Origin: Sphingomonas lycopersici
GTDB taxonomy: Bacteria > Pseudomonadota > Alphaproteobacteria > Sphingomonadales > Sphingomonadaceae
NCBI RefSeq assembly: GCF_026130605.1
Contig: NZ_JANFAU010000003.1
Location: 248,001-312,000 of the forward strand
DNA: 64,000 nt
Reading direction: 5' to 3'
The notes below the pieces were generated by a model that was given only the letters and a program-made list of their open reading frames with translations, did no database searches and had not been told where the DNA came from. The position numbers and the translations under genes were made by a program. Positions 26,379 through 35,726 of this stretch are shown here, piece after piece (within the stretch, counting starts at the first letter, position 1; the number at the start of each line of letters is the position of its first letter).

Positions 26379-27143
26379 ATGTTGAAAGATCTTTCCGGAA
26401 ACGCCGATATTATCATCGTATCCGTTTCGGGGCACCTCGACAAACAGGATGTCGAACGGATCATGGAGCGGCTCGATGCGGCATTTGCGCTCGGCGGCAA
26501 GGTTCACATCTTTGCGGAGGTAACGGATTTCGCGGGGATGCCAGCTGACGCATGGATCAGCGATATCAGCCACGGGCTGCGCTATCTTACCCGCCTCAAC
26601 CAGTTTGGCCGGGTCGCGATCGTCAGCAACCAGAATTGGATTCGCACCGCCTCGCGCATCGAAAGCGCATTGCTGCCGCTGGTTTCCTATGAGGTCTATC
26701 CGCCTGAGCAACGCGATCACGCGCTCGCCTGGGTGAAAGGCGAAAGCGATACGCCCCGCCCTGCCGCCGTGAGTATCACAAGCGACAAGGGGATCACGAC
26801 GCTCAAAGTGAGCGGCAGGATCACACGTGAAAGCGGCGATGTGGTGCACGGCTATCTTGCTGACGCGGCCAAGAGCGACGCTGCGCTCAGGATCCTGACG
26901 GACATTCGAGGCTATGACGGTTTCGATCCCGCCATGCTGCTGGATCCCAGATATCTTGAACTGAAGCTTATGCTGCTGCGTCACGTCTCTTGCTACGCCG
27001 TGCTTGGGGGCCCGAAGTGGATGAAGCGCATCGTTGAACTATCGGCGCCGCTCCTGCGCATGAAAATGCGCCATTTCGAAGCCAACGAAGAGCAAGCCGC
27101 GCTTCACTGGCTTGGCGAGGACGGGGACGCTGAAGCCGCCTAG
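26379..27143 (+). CDS. Protein with two SpoIIAA/STAS-like domains
   Basis: 254 residues made of two copies of the SpoIIAA-like fold (PF11964): copy 1 about 1-120 ('VSVSGHLDKQDVERIMERLD', 'GLRYLTRLNQFGRVAIVSNQ'), copy 2 about 128-245 ('LKVSGRITRESGDVVHGYLA', 'SCYAVLGGPKWMKRIVELSA'). Single-domain members are common in stress or low-oxygen clusters; the fusion of two is less usual. It probably binds a small hydrophobic ligand or partner protein. The function is unknown. The preceding 104 bases show no clear promoter. Confidence 0.65.
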   Translation: MLKDLSGNADIIIVSVSGHLDKQDVERIMERLDAAFALGGKVHIFAEVTDFAGMPADAWISDISHGLRYLTRLNQFGRVAIVSNQNWIRTASRIESALLPLVSYEVYPPEQRDHALAWVKGESDTPRPAAVSITSDKGITTLKVSGRITRESGDVVHGYLADAAKSDAALRILTDIRGYDGFDPAMLLDPRYLELKLMLLRHVSCYAVLGGPKWMKRIVELSAPLLRMKMRHFEANEEQAALHWLGEDGDAEAA

Positions 27144-27164
27144 TTCTTTCGCGCACAGGGCGCG

Positions 27165-28766
27165 TCAGCCCTCACCAAGGCGTATGACTTCATTGCACAG
27201 AGCCAATGGCGCCAGTCGATGACTGACCAGCAAAACCCCCTGCCCGGATCGGTCGAGCCAGCCGCGCAGTCCCGCGACCAACCTTGCTTCGGTGCCCGCG
27301 TCGAGCCCTTCGCTCGGTTCATCGAGCAGCAGCCACGGGCGCGCGGCGAGCAAGCCCCGCGCCACCGCGAGGCGCTTGCGCTGCCCGCCCGAAAGCTGGG
27401 CACCATCCTCGCCGATCCACTGGTCAAGCCGATCCGGCAGCGCCCTGACCTCCTGATCGAGACATGCCGTCGACAGCGCCTCCCAGATCTCGTTCTCGCC
27501 GATACCCGCACGGGCGAGGCGAAGGTTGTCGAGAATCGTTCCGGCGATCAGCATCGGGTCCTGCGGCACCAGCGCGAATTGCTGCCGCAGCCGGTAGAGC
27601 CCCATTTCAGCGACCGCATGCTCGCCGACGACAATCTCTTGCGGGGCGTCGGCACGTAATCCGGCGAGCGTGGCGAGCAACCGCGTTTTTCCGCAGCCTG
27701 ACGGGCCGACGATCGCCACCCGCGCGCCGGGCATGAGGCGGTGCGTCTCGCCGGACGTGATGATCGTGAGACTGGGAACCGCCGGCAAAGCTAAAACCGG
27801 ATCGGACACGCCCACGGCTGCGACCATTTCCAGTCGGGCGCTTGCTTCGTCGACCGACGGGGCACGGATCTGCGCGCGCGCATAGCCTGCAATGGACTCT
27901 CCCGCGGCAACCGCGGCCAAAGCCGCCATCGCCGCCAGCGCGGCCCCGCCATGCGCCGTTGCGAGCGCCAGCGCGCCGGCGATACCGGCCGCCGCCGTCG
28001 GGATCGTCGCAATCGCCGCTTCCGCGCGTGCCAGCCTGAATTGCGCGTCGTCGTGACGCGCCGCGACATGCTCGAGCTCCGAGGAGACCCGCGCGATGAG
28101 GTCGTAGACGGCGATCTCTCCCGCAGCGGCGGCATATTCGGCAAGGGCAACCTTGAGATCGACCGATGCGGCGGCTTCGCGCCGCGCCAGATCCGGCAGC
28201 ATCCGCCGGACCAGCCAGCTGGTCATCACGCAGGCCCCGACAAGGCACAGCATGACGCCAAGCGCCGGGATAACCCCGGTGACCGCCGCCAGGAACACGG
28301 CAACCGACAGACCCGCAAATGCGCCGGCGATCTGCGGCGCGCGAATGACACGGTCCTCGAGTTGATCGACGTTGCGGCCGAGGAGGCTCGCCCCCTCCCC
28401 GCCCGACAAGCGCAATCGCCCGCTCGCTTCCGCCGCGGCCGCCCTGCCGAACAACGTCGTGCGCAGCGACGCGAGGGTGCCCAGCGCGGCCCGGTGGCTC
28501 AGCAACCGTTCGAAATAGCGCCCGGCGGTGCGCAGGATCGCGAGCAAGCGGATCGTGGCGGCAGGAACGAGATAATTGAACCCGCGCGCCATCGTCGGCC
28601 CGGCGGTGCCAGCGATCGCGGCAGCGGTGATGAACCAGCCCGAAAGGGCGAGCAGCGCAATCGTCGCGACCGCGACCAGGATGCCGCTCAACAGGGCGAG
28701 CCGGCGCGTCCGGCGCCACGGCGCGGCGCTTGCCGTCAGCAGCGCGGAGAGCCCGGCCGCGTTCAT
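27165..28766 (-). CDS. cydC: CydC subunit of the cysteine/glutathione ABC exporter
   Basis: 533 residues: six-helix membrane domain (1-300) and ABC ATPase (330-533). Walker A 'IVGPSGCGKTRLLATLAG', signature 'QLSGGQRKRLAVARGLL' and Walker B 'RPWLLLDEPSEGLDAGTE'. The switch histidine is in 'GVLLVSHRLAPL'. With CydD it exports thiols to the periplasm, needed for assembly of cytochrome bd. The start overlaps the cydD stop by four bases (ATGA). The whole cydDC pair is divergent from cydABX. Confidence 0.9.
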   Translation of the reverse strand: MNAAGLSALLTASAAPWRRTRRLALLSGILVAVATIALLALSGWFITAAAIAGTAGPTMARGFNYLVPAATIRLLAILRTAGRYFERLLSHRAALGTLASLRTTLFGRAAAAEASGRLRLSGGEGASLLGRNVDQLEDRVIRAPQIAGAFAGLSVAVFLAAVTGVIPALGVMLCLVGACVMTSWLVRRMLPDLARREAAASVDLKVALAEYAAAAGEIAVYDLIARVSSELEHVAARHDDAQFRLARAEAAIATIPTAAAGIAGALALATAHGGAALAAMAALAAVAAGESIAGYARAQIRAPSVDEASARLEMVAAVGVSDPVLALPAVPSLTIITSGETHRLMPGARVAIVGPSGCGKTRLLATLAGLRADAPQEIVVGEHAVAEMGLYRLRQQFALVPQDPMLIAGTILDNLRLARAGIGENEIWEALSTACLDQEVRALPDRLDQWIGEDGAQLSGGQRKRLAVARGLLAARPWLLLDEPSEGLDAGTEARLVAGLRGWLDRSGQGVLLVSHRLAPLALCNEVIRLGEG

Positions 28767-30355
28767 GCAATCGCAACCGTGCGCGTCGCGGCGGCGATCA
28801 GCACTGGATCGTGTGTCGCCGCAAGGATCGCGTGAGACGTGCTTAGCGTCTGCAAAAGGGCGACGATCGATGCGGCGGTGGCGCCGTCGAGATCGGCGGT
28901 CGGCTCGTCGAGCAGCAACACCGGGCGACGCGACAGCAGCACGCGCGCCAGCGCGAGACGCCGCCGCTCGCCGCCCGACAGCCCCGCGCCGCGCGGATCG
29001 ATCCAGGTGTCGAGGCCCGCGGGGCGCGTGGCAAGCAGCGCGCCGAGCCCTGCGCGATGGGCCGCGCCTTCGATGGCGGCCCGATCCTCGTTAGGGTGGG
29101 CGAGCGCGATATTGTCGGCGATCGTTCCGGGAAGCAGCACGACATGCTGACCGGCCCAGCCGATCGACGCATTGGCCGCGCCAGGCAGAAATGCCTCCCT
29201 GCCCGCGGACAGTCCGCCCTCGGAGAGCGGCGCAAGCCCGACGATCATCTGCAACAGCGAGGATTTGCCGCTTCCAGTCGGTCCGGTGAGCGCCACCAGT
29301 TCGCCGCACGCGACCGACAGGCTGAACGGGCCGACCTTCCGGCCTGCGCCATAATCGATCACGCCATCCTCGATCTCGATCGCGTCGATCGGGCCGACAC
29401 GGCGCGCTGGCTCGGGCGGCGCCTGTACGGCGCGCGCGCGGATCACGGCCTCCGCTGCCTCGCCGAGCTGCTTTTCATGATAAGCGGCGGCGAGGCGGCG
29501 CAGCGGCAGATAGAATTCCGGCGCGAGCGCGAGCGCGAAAAATGCCCGCGGCAAGTCGAGATGCTCGGGAACCGGGAACGGCAGCAGGCCCAGGAGATTG
29601 AAGCCACAATAGACCGCGACCAGCGCGACCGAGATCGCGGAGAAGAACTCGATCGTGCCCGACGAGAGAAAAGCGATCTTGAGAACGGCGTAAGTGCGGT
29701 CCGCCACTTCGCCGGTGGCCGTTTCGACCTGGCGGGTAACGCGATCCTCCGCGCCGAATGCGAGGATGATCGGCAGCGAGCGGACCCGGTCGACGAACAG
29801 CCCCGAGAGTCGGGCGAGCGCCGCCACCTGCGCATCGGCGGCACGTCGTGCCGCGCCGCCAGCGAGCGCCATGCCGAGCGCGAACGGTATCAATGTCATG
29901 ATCAGAATTGCGGCCGAGACCGGGCTCGCCAGCGCGACCAGCGCGGCGATCACCAAGGGCGCGATCGCTGCCGCGCGCTTGATCGGCTCGAAGCGCCCAT
30001 AATAGCCGGTAAGCGCGGAGACCTGGTCGACCGCAACCGCCAGTTCCTCGCCGAGCAGCCGCCGCGCCGAGCGCCGGGAACGCAGCAGCTGCGGGAACAA
30101 CGCCGCACGAACCTGCGATTTGGCCCGATTCGCGGCGGTGACCCCGGCGACTTCCGCCCGCGCCTGTACCGCCGAGCGAATCAGTACCGCGGCGATCATC
30201 GCGGCCGCACCGACTACGGGCCAATACGTATAGCCGGCCAGCACGGCCTTGAGCGATAGCGCGAGCGCCGCAGCGAACAAAGCCGCGGCGGCGGCATCGA
30301 ATATCCACCACAGCGACGGCGCGAAGGCCCCGCGCCGCGGGATCGTTAACGTCAT
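28763..30355 (-). CDS. cydD: CydD subunit of the cysteine/glutathione ABC exporter
   Basis: 530 residues, ATG 30353-30355 after AAGGAACT; the longer reading from 30418 lacks a ribosome site. Membrane domain with the CydD-like arrangement, then ATPase: 'LVALTGPTGSGKSSLLQMIV', signature 'GLSGGERRRLALARVLLSRR', Walker B 'PVLLLDEPTADLDG' and switch 'HAILAATHDPVL'. Partner of CydC. The 13-mer GGGCCAATACGTA of the 49-bp elements occurs within its coding sequence at 30218-30230. Confidence 0.9.
   Translation of the reverse strand: MTLTIPRRGAFAPSLWWIFDAAAAALFAAALALSLKAVLAGYTYWPVVGAAAMIAAVLIRSAVQARAEVAGVTAANRAKSQVRAALFPQLLRSRRSARRLLGEELAVAVDQVSALTGYYGRFEPIKRAAAIAPLVIAALVALASPVSAAILIMTLIPFALGMALAGGAARRAADAQVAALARLSGLFVDRVRSLPIILAFGAEDRVTRQVETATGEVADRTYAVLKIAFLSSGTIEFFSAISVALVAVYCGFNLLGLLPFPVPEHLDLPRAFFALALAPEFYLPLRRLAAAYHEKQLGEAAEAVIRARAVQAPPEPARRVGPIDAIEIEDGVIDYGAGRKVGPFSLSVACGELVALTGPTGSGKSSLLQMIVGLAPLSEGGLSAGREAFLPGAANASIGWAGQHVVLLPGTIADNIALAHPNEDRAAIEGAAHRAGLGALLATRPAGLDTWIDPRGAGLSGGERRRLALARVLLSRRPVLLLDEPTADLDGATAASIVALLQTLSTSHAILAATHDPVLIAAATRTVAIA
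30218..30230. promoter_or_regulatory. GGGCCAATACGTA match inside cydD
   Basis: Thirteen bases identical to the core of 49-bp element copy 1. It lies 138-126 bases inside cydD and 216 bases upstream of cydA. It encodes ordinary CydD residues, so it may be chance; an upstream activation site for cydA is possible but the distance is long. Confidence 0.25.
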
Positions 30356-30445
30356 AGTTCCTTCATCTGCTTGCATAAATATCGAATTACAAATATCCAG
30401 CGTTTCGCCGGACGGCAATGCTGAGCCTCAAAGAAGGATCTTGCC

Positions 30446-32020
30446 ATGGATATGGCCGTCATCGAGCTGTCGCGGCTCCAGTTCGCGCTTACTGCACTCT
30501 ATCATTTTCTATTTGTGCCGTTGACGCTCGGCCTGTCCTTTCTCCTGGTCATCATGGAAAGTCTCTACGTCATGACCGATCGTCCGGTCTGGCGACAGAT
30601 TACCCGCTTTTGGGGGAAATTATTCGGCATCAACTTCGTGCTGGGAGTCGCGACCGGCCTCACCATGGAGTTTCAGTTCGGTACGAACTGGGCTTATTAT
30701 TCGCATTACGTGGGTGACATCTTCGGCGCGCCGCTCGCGATCGAAGGGCTGATGGCCTTTTTCCTTGAGGCGACGTTCGTTGGCCTGATGTTCTTCGGCT
30801 GGGACAAATTGTCCAAGCAGGCGCATCTTTTTGTGACCTTCATGGTCGCGCTGGGCACGAACCTTTCGGCGCTGTGGATTCTGATCGCCAACGGCTGGAT
30901 GCAGCATCCCGCGGGCGCCGCCTTCAATCCGGCGACAATGCGCATGGAAGTGACCGATTTTACCGCGGTGATCTTCAATCCCGTCGCCCAGGCGAAATTC
31001 GTCCATACCGTGAGCGCTGGCTATGTCGCCGCATCGGTGTTCGTCCTTGGCATTTCGGCGCTGTTCCTGCTGCGCGGGCAATGGCTGCCGCTGGCACGCC
31101 GGTCGTTCACCGTCGCCGCGGCGTTCGGGCTCGCTTCGTCGCTATCGGTCGTCGTACTGGGCGACGAGAGCGGCTATGCGCTGACCGACAACCAGAAGAT
31201 GAAGCTCGCCGCGATCGAGGCGATGTGGCACACCGAACCCGCCCCCGCCGGCTTCGCCGCCTTCGGCCTGCCGAGCAACAAGGCACGCGAGACCGCGTTC
31301 GAGATCAAGATTCCCTATGCGCTCGGGCTGATCGCCACGCGCAGCGTCACCGGCGAGGTGACCGGCATCACCGAACTGGTCGAGGACGCCAAGGCCAAGA
31401 TCGGCAGCGGCATCCTCGCTTATGATGCAGTCGAGCATCTCAAGCTCAATCGCGCCGATCCGGCGGCCCGTGCGAGCTTCGAGGAGAATAAGGGCAATCT
31501 CGGCTATGCATTGCTGTTGAAGCGCTTCGTTGCCGATCCGCGCCGCGCCGATCGTGCGACGATCGAAAGGGCCGCCTGGACCACGGTGCCCAACGTGCCC
31601 GCGATGTTCTGGATCTTCCGCGTCATGGCGGGGCTCGGTTTCTTCTTCATCGCCTTTTTCGGTCTGGCGTTCGTCTTCGCCACCAGGCGGCAATTCGATC
31701 GGCGCTGGTTTCTTCGCGCGGCCTTATGGGTCATCCCGCTTCCGTGGGTCGCGATCGAGTTCGGCTGGATCCTCGCCGAGATCGGGCGCCAGCCCTGGGC
31801 GATCGACGGCGTCCTGCCGACCTTCCTCGGCGCGTCCGATCTCACCGTCCCGCAGCTCTGGACGACGATCGCCGGGTTCACCGCGCTCTACGGCACGCTT
31901 GCGGTGGTCGAGGTGCGGCTGATGGTCGAGGCGATCCGCAAGGGACCCGAGCCCGTCGCCGCACCGGCAGAAGCAACACCGCGCGATCCGGGCGGCTATG
32001 CCCCGCTCGCAGCCGATTAA
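30446..32020 (+). CDS. cydA: Cytochrome bd ubiquinol oxidase subunit I
   Basis: 524 residues, ATG after AAGAAGGATC. Heme ligands: H20 in 'LTALYHFLFVPLTLG', the histidine in 'AKFVHTVSAGYVAASVFVLG' and the methionine in 'FWIFRVMAGLGF'. The Q-loop ('SGYALTDNQKMKLAAIEAMW') carries the long insertion (to about residue 380), as in the E. coli bd-I type. 'EIGRQPWAIDGVLPT' is the conserved late motif. A high-affinity terminal oxidase of the inner membrane. 90 bases separate it from divergent cydD. Confidence 0.95.
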   Translation: MDMAVIELSRLQFALTALYHFLFVPLTLGLSFLLVIMESLYVMTDRPVWRQITRFWGKLFGINFVLGVATGLTMEFQFGTNWAYYSHYVGDIFGAPLAIEGLMAFFLEATFVGLMFFGWDKLSKQAHLFVTFMVALGTNLSALWILIANGWMQHPAGAAFNPATMRMEVTDFTAVIFNPVAQAKFVHTVSAGYVAASVFVLGISALFLLRGQWLPLARRSFTVAAAFGLASSLSVVVLGDESGYALTDNQKMKLAAIEAMWHTEPAPAGFAAFGLPSNKARETAFEIKIPYALGLIATRSVTGEVTGITELVEDAKAKIGSGILAYDAVEHLKLNRADPAARASFEENKGNLGYALLLKRFVADPRRADRATIERAAWTTVPNVPAMFWIFRVMAGLGFFFIAFFGLAFVFATRRQFDRRWFLRAALWVIPLPWVAIEFGWILAEIGRQPWAIDGVLPTFLGASDLTVPQLWTTIAGFTALYGTLAVVEVRLMVEAIRKGPEPVAAPAEATPRDPGGYAPLAAD

Positions 32021-32032
32021 GGAGATTGTGAG

Positions 32033-33181
32033 ATGACAATCCCGCTCGATTATGAGGTGCTGCGGGTGATCTGGTGGGCGCTGATGGGCGTGCTGCTGAT
32101 CGGCTTCGCGCTCACCGACGGCTTCGATCTCGGGGTCGCCGCGCTACTTCCCTGGGTCGCGAGGGGCGACGAGGAGCGGCGGCTGGTGATCAACACGATC
32201 GCGCCGACCTGGGAGGGCAATCAGGTCTGGCTGATCCTCGGTGCGGGCGCGATCTTCGCAGCCTGGCCATTCGTCTATGCGGTGAGCTTCTCGGGTTTCT
32301 ACCTCGCGATGTTCCTGGTGCTGTCGGCGCTGATCCTTCGCCCGGTGGGGTTCAAGTATCGCTCCAAGCGGACGAGCACGCGCTGGCGCAGCGGGTGGGA
32401 CTGGGCATTGTTTATCGGCGGCCTTGTCCCGGCGCTCGTGTTCGGCGTTGCGGTCGGCAACGTGCTGATGGGCGCGCCTTTCCGCTTCGACAGCGACCTT
32501 CGCCTCCATTATGAGGGCGGCCTGCTCGGACTGTTCACGCCGTTCACGCTGATCGCCGGCCTCCTCTCGGTCGCGATGCTTGTTCTCCACGGTGCCGGCT
32601 GGCTTTCGCTCAAGATCGAGAAAGGCGCGGTGCTGGAACGCGCGCAGCGGTTTGGCGCGGTCGCGGCGGTAGTCGCGATCCTGCTCTACGCCACGGGCTT
32701 TGCGATGCTCGCCTGGGGGAATATCGGCTACACCATCACCAGCGCGCCCCACCACGCGAACCCGTCAAATCCGCTCGATACCACCACGGCCCAGGTCGCG
32801 AAGGGGTGGCTTGCCAACTATGCCTCTTATCCGTGGCTGTGGCTCGCGCCGCTGCTCGGGTTCCTTGGTCCGGCGATCGCGTGGGCTGGAATCGCGCGGC
32901 GTCAGGATCTGCTCGTCTTCGCAGGTTCGAGCCTGGCGACGATCGGCATCATTTCCAGCGTCGGCGCGTCGATGTTCCCGTTCATCCTGCCGAGCTCGAT
33001 CGACCCTACTTCCAGTCTCACGGTGTGGAACGCATCATCGAGCCATATGACCTTGTGGATCATGCTGCTGGTCACGCTCGTGCTGCTGCCGGTCGTGCTC
33101 ATCTATACGAGCTGGGCATTCAAGGTGATGTTCGGCCGGGTCACGCTCGGCGATGTGCGAAGCAACCCCGACTTCTATTGA
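32033..33181 (+). CDS. cydB: Cytochrome bd ubiquinol oxidase subunit II
   Basis: 382 residues, starting 12 bases after cydA with GGAGATTGTG as ribosome site. Motifs: 'ALTDGFDLGVAALLPWVARG', 'INTIAPTWEGNQVWLILGAG', 'FPFILPSSIDPTSSLTVWNA' and 'SSHMTLWIMLLVTLVLLPVV'. About nine membrane spans; partner of CydA. Confidence 0.95.
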   Translation: MTIPLDYEVLRVIWWALMGVLLIGFALTDGFDLGVAALLPWVARGDEERRLVINTIAPTWEGNQVWLILGAGAIFAAWPFVYAVSFSGFYLAMFLVLSALILRPVGFKYRSKRTSTRWRSGWDWALFIGGLVPALVFGVAVGNVLMGAPFRFDSDLRLHYEGGLLGLFTPFTLIAGLLSVAMLVLHGAGWLSLKIEKGAVLERAQRFGAVAAVVAILLYATGFAMLAWGNIGYTITSAPHHANPSNPLDTTTAQVAKGWLANYASYPWLWLAPLLGFLGPAIAWAGIARRQDLLVFAGSSLATIGIISSVGASMFPFILPSSIDPTSSLTVWNASSSHMTLWIMLLVTLVLLPVVLIYTSWAFKVMFGRVTLGDVRSNPDFY

Positions 33182-33193
33182 GGGCATTTCTCC

Positions 33194-33295
33194 ATGTGGT
33201 ATTTTTCCTGGGTGCTGGGGCTCGGCCTCGCGGTTGCCTTCGCCATTCTCAACGGACTGTGGCACGAGGTCCATTCGGTCCCGGGCGAGGAATAA
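33194..33295 (+). CDS. cydX: CydX, small subunit of cytochrome bd
   Basis: 33 residues beginning MWYFSWVLGLGLAVAFAILN, followed by a short charged tail ending PGEE. The MWYFSW start, one transmembrane helix and position 12 bases after cydB identify CydX, which stabilises the hemes of the oxidase. It is too short for routine gene callers. Confidence 0.9.
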   Translation: MWYFSWVLGLGLAVAFAILNGLWHEVHSVPGEE

Positions 33296-33305
33296 GCGCC
33301 GGGCG

Positions 33306-33743
33306 CTAGGCCAGTATCGCCTGGACCCAGCGCACCAGCGCCACGCGATCCACCAGCCCAGACTGTCGCCCAAGCTCGCGCCCGCCCTTGAACAAGGCGA
33401 TGGTCGGGATCGACTGGATCGAATAGCGAGCCGCAAGCGCCTGCTCCGCCTCGATATCGACCTTGGCCAACCGAACCGCAGGTTCAAGCGCCGCTGCAGC
33501 TGCTTCGAATTGCGACGCCATCATGCGACATGGGCCGCACCACTCGGCCCAGAAATCGACCAAAACCGGCAGGGTCCCAAGTCGCATCAACCGATCGAAC
33601 CCCGCATTATCGATCGCGACCGGCTTTCCGTTGAACAGCGGCTTTTCGCACTTCCCGCACAAGGGCGTTTCGCGCAAACGTGCGGGCGGGACACGGTTTG
33701 CAGTGGCGCATGCCGGGCAGATCACGATTTCGGATTCGGCCAT
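33306..33743 (-). CDS. trxC: Thioredoxin TrxC (zinc-finger N-terminus)
   Basis: 145 residues from ATG 33741-33743. The N-terminus has the zinc site C-x2-C ... C-x2-C ('ICPACATANR', 'PLCGKCEKPL'). The active site is WCGPC in 'VDFWAEWCGPCRMMASQ'. The cis-proline loop is 'IQSIPTIALFKGG'. A cytoplasmic disulfide reductase linked to oxidative stress. Convergent with cydX, 10 bases apart. Confidence 0.9.
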   Translation of the reverse strand: MAESEIVICPACATANRVPPARLRETPLCGKCEKPLFNGKPVAIDNAGFDRLMRLGTLPVLVDFWAEWCGPCRMMASQFEAAAAALEPAVRLAKVDIEAEQALAARYSIQSIPTIALFKGGRELGRQSGLVDRVALVRWVQAILA

Positions 33744-33872
33744 TTTCACCCTCCACAAACAATGGTGGCAGCGCGATATCGAGCTGGCCTGGTCTGTTTA
33801 TCACGACCGGCGGCCCTGGCGGCACCGCGCACCCCCGTTGACACTGACAATCCATCCGGCTTTGCCCGCGGT

Positions 33873-34466
33873 TCAGGGCAATTCCCCTTCTCGCTCCCTC
33901 GCATCGGCGTGAGGCGCGAATTTACGCCAGTCGACCTGCGCGAGCCCGGCCAATAAGAGGATCATGCCGACCTGAAGCGCGATGCCCCAGGGGCTGGTGA
34001 GCGAATTGGCGAACGCACCTCCGAGCGATGTGCCGCGTAACGTCTTGGCCGAGGCGGCGTAGACCGAATAGGAAATCAGCCGCCCGGTAAAGAATGCCGC
34101 GGTGAACCCCAGGAGGCGGATCCCCGCCAGCCCCGCTGCTTCAAAGAGCTGCGCGGACGGGAGCGGCGAGAGTGCGAAAAGGCCAAGCCCGATGATCACG
34201 CCGTGGCGGCGGTGCTCCAATATTTGACGCGCGCCTTCGAGATTGCCCTTCAATCTTTTGGGCAGCCGACCGCGCAAATACCGAAAGCCATGGGCCAGCG
34301 CCAACCGGCCGCTCGCCGCGGCAGCAGCGCTGATCAACACGATTGCGGCGGTCGGCACATCGCTATTGAGGCCGTAGAAAACGATGATCGACCAGGTCGG
34401 CGGTCCGAACGCGGGGAGCAGGTTGATCCCGAATACGATCAAGAAAAGAAGCAAAGCAGCAATCAT
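33873..34466 (-). CDS. Multi-pass membrane protein, possibly VTT/DedA-like
   Basis: 197 residues with about five hydrophobic segments. The middle ('GVIIGLGLFALSPLPSAQLF' then EAAGLAG) resembles the re-entrant region of VTT/DedA or small-multidrug-type proteins, but the full signature is missing. A positively charged amphipathic helix (RGRLPKRLKGNLEGARQI) lies between segments two and three. No function is assigned. It lies 34 bases downstream of the MFS gene on the same strand. Confidence 0.55.
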   Translation of the reverse strand: MIAALLLFLIVFGINLLPAFGPPTWSIIVFYGLNSDVPTAAIVLISAAAAASGRLALAHGFRYLRGRLPKRLKGNLEGARQILEHRRHGVIIGLGLFALSPLPSAQLFEAAGLAGIRLLGFTAAFFTGRLISYSVYAASAKTLRGTSLGGAFANSLTSPWGIALQVGMILLLAGLAQVDWRKFAPHADAREREGELP

Positions 34467-34499
34467 GGCATCTGCGATCGCTCGCTCGGGACGATAGCG

Positions 34500-35711
34500 T
34501 CAATCCGGATTTCTACGAGCGTAACCGCCCGCCGTTCCTGCCGGAACGAGCGCAACGAATGTCGCTCCGCCCAGCGCTGCAAAGGCGGCCCCGTAAAGAA
34601 ACACGCTGGCGTGGCCGATACGGTCCCACAGCAGGCCGCCGACCAGCCCCGCGATCAATCCGGAAAGGCCGATCGCTGCGCTATACCAGCCGATGCCGCT
34701 GGCACGCAGATGGTCAGGCACAAGATCGCTGACCAGCGCCTTGCCAACGGCGCGAAAAATCCCCTGAAAGGCACCATACAGGACAAAGAGGACCGCGGCC
34801 CAGCTGAGGCTCGGGGCGAAGGCGAAGCCGAGGTAGGTAAGGAGGAAGATCGCATAGGCGCCGATCAGCAATTCGCGGCGACCAACGCGATCGGCGATCG
34901 CGCCGGCCGGATAGGATACCAGCGCGGCGACGAGATTGAACCCGGCGTAGATCAGCACTGTCGTTACGAGCGACGCGCCGAGTTCGCGCGTCTTGAGGAT
35001 CAGAAACGCATTGCTCGAATTGCCGATGCCAAACACGAGCGTCGCGATCAGATAACGCCGATACGAACGGGGAAGGTGCGACAGGCTGACCTCGATTTTT
35101 GCCCTGGCCTGCACCTCGGCAGTGCGCTCACGCACCAGCACGACCGTCGCGAACGCCAGCAAACCAGGAAATATTGCGAGGAAGAAAATCGTCCGGAGTT
35201 CGATATGGAGAAGCAGCAGGAGCCCAACCGTGATCAGCGGCCCTAGAAATGCGCCGAGATTGTCACCGACACCCTCGAGCCCGAACGCGCGACCGCGGCT
35301 TACTCTGTCGGCCGAGGCGGCGATCAGCGCATCGCGCGGTGCCGAACGTACCCCGGTACCAAGCCGATCGAGAAATCGCGCGCCCAGGACGCCCTGCCAG
35401 GCGCTCGAGACGCCGATCAATGGCTTGGCGAGCGCCGCCATCGCATAGCCCGCCAGCGCAATTGGCTTGCGGCATTGCAGCTTGTCGGAAAGGCTGCCCG
35501 AGATTCCCTGGATCAGGTTCTGCGCGCCGGTCGCCGCGCCTTCGATCGCGCCCACCACCAGCCCCGTCGCGCCGAGCGTCTGGGTCAGATAGACCGGCAG
35601 GACCGGATAGAGCATCTCGGTCGAGATATCGGTGAACAGGCTTGCCAGTGCGAGCAGCCAGCTGTCGCGGGTGAGGCCTTTGAACGAAGAGGCAATATGA
35701 GGTTGACTCAT
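34500..35711 (-). CDS. MFS transporter
   Basis: 403 residues, about twelve spans. 'LFTDISTEMLYPVLPVYLTQ' at the N-terminus, 'GARFLDRLGTGVRSAPRDAL' in loop 2-3 to TM4, and 'NPSNAFLIL'-like sequence (GIGNSSNAFLILKTRELG) in the second half are typical of a proteobacterial MFS clade with no settled substrate. It appears intact. It lies 15 bases downstream of the VIT gene and probably forms a transcript with it. Confidence 0.8.
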   Translation of the reverse strand: MSQPHIASSFKGLTRDSWLLALASLFTDISTEMLYPVLPVYLTQTLGATGLVVGAIEGAATGAQNLIQGISGSLSDKLQCRKPIALAGYAMAALAKPLIGVSSAWQGVLGARFLDRLGTGVRSAPRDALIAASADRVSRGRAFGLEGVGDNLGAFLGPLITVGLLLLLHIELRTIFFLAIFPGLLAFATVVLVRERTAEVQARAKIEVSLSHLPRSYRRYLIATLVFGIGNSSNAFLILKTRELGASLVTTVLIYAGFNLVAALVSYPAGAIADRVGRRELLIGAYAIFLLTYLGFAFAPSLSWAAVLFVLYGAFQGIFRAVGKALVSDLVPDHLRASGIGWYSAAIGLSGLIAGLVGGLLWDRIGHASVFLYGAAFAALGGATFVALVPAGTAGGYARRNPD

Positions 35712-35726
35712 GGTCTCCCGATCACG

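Noticed and set aside
34203-35246. 347-codon plus-strand frame
   Set aside because: Antisense shadow of the MFS and membrane-protein genes.
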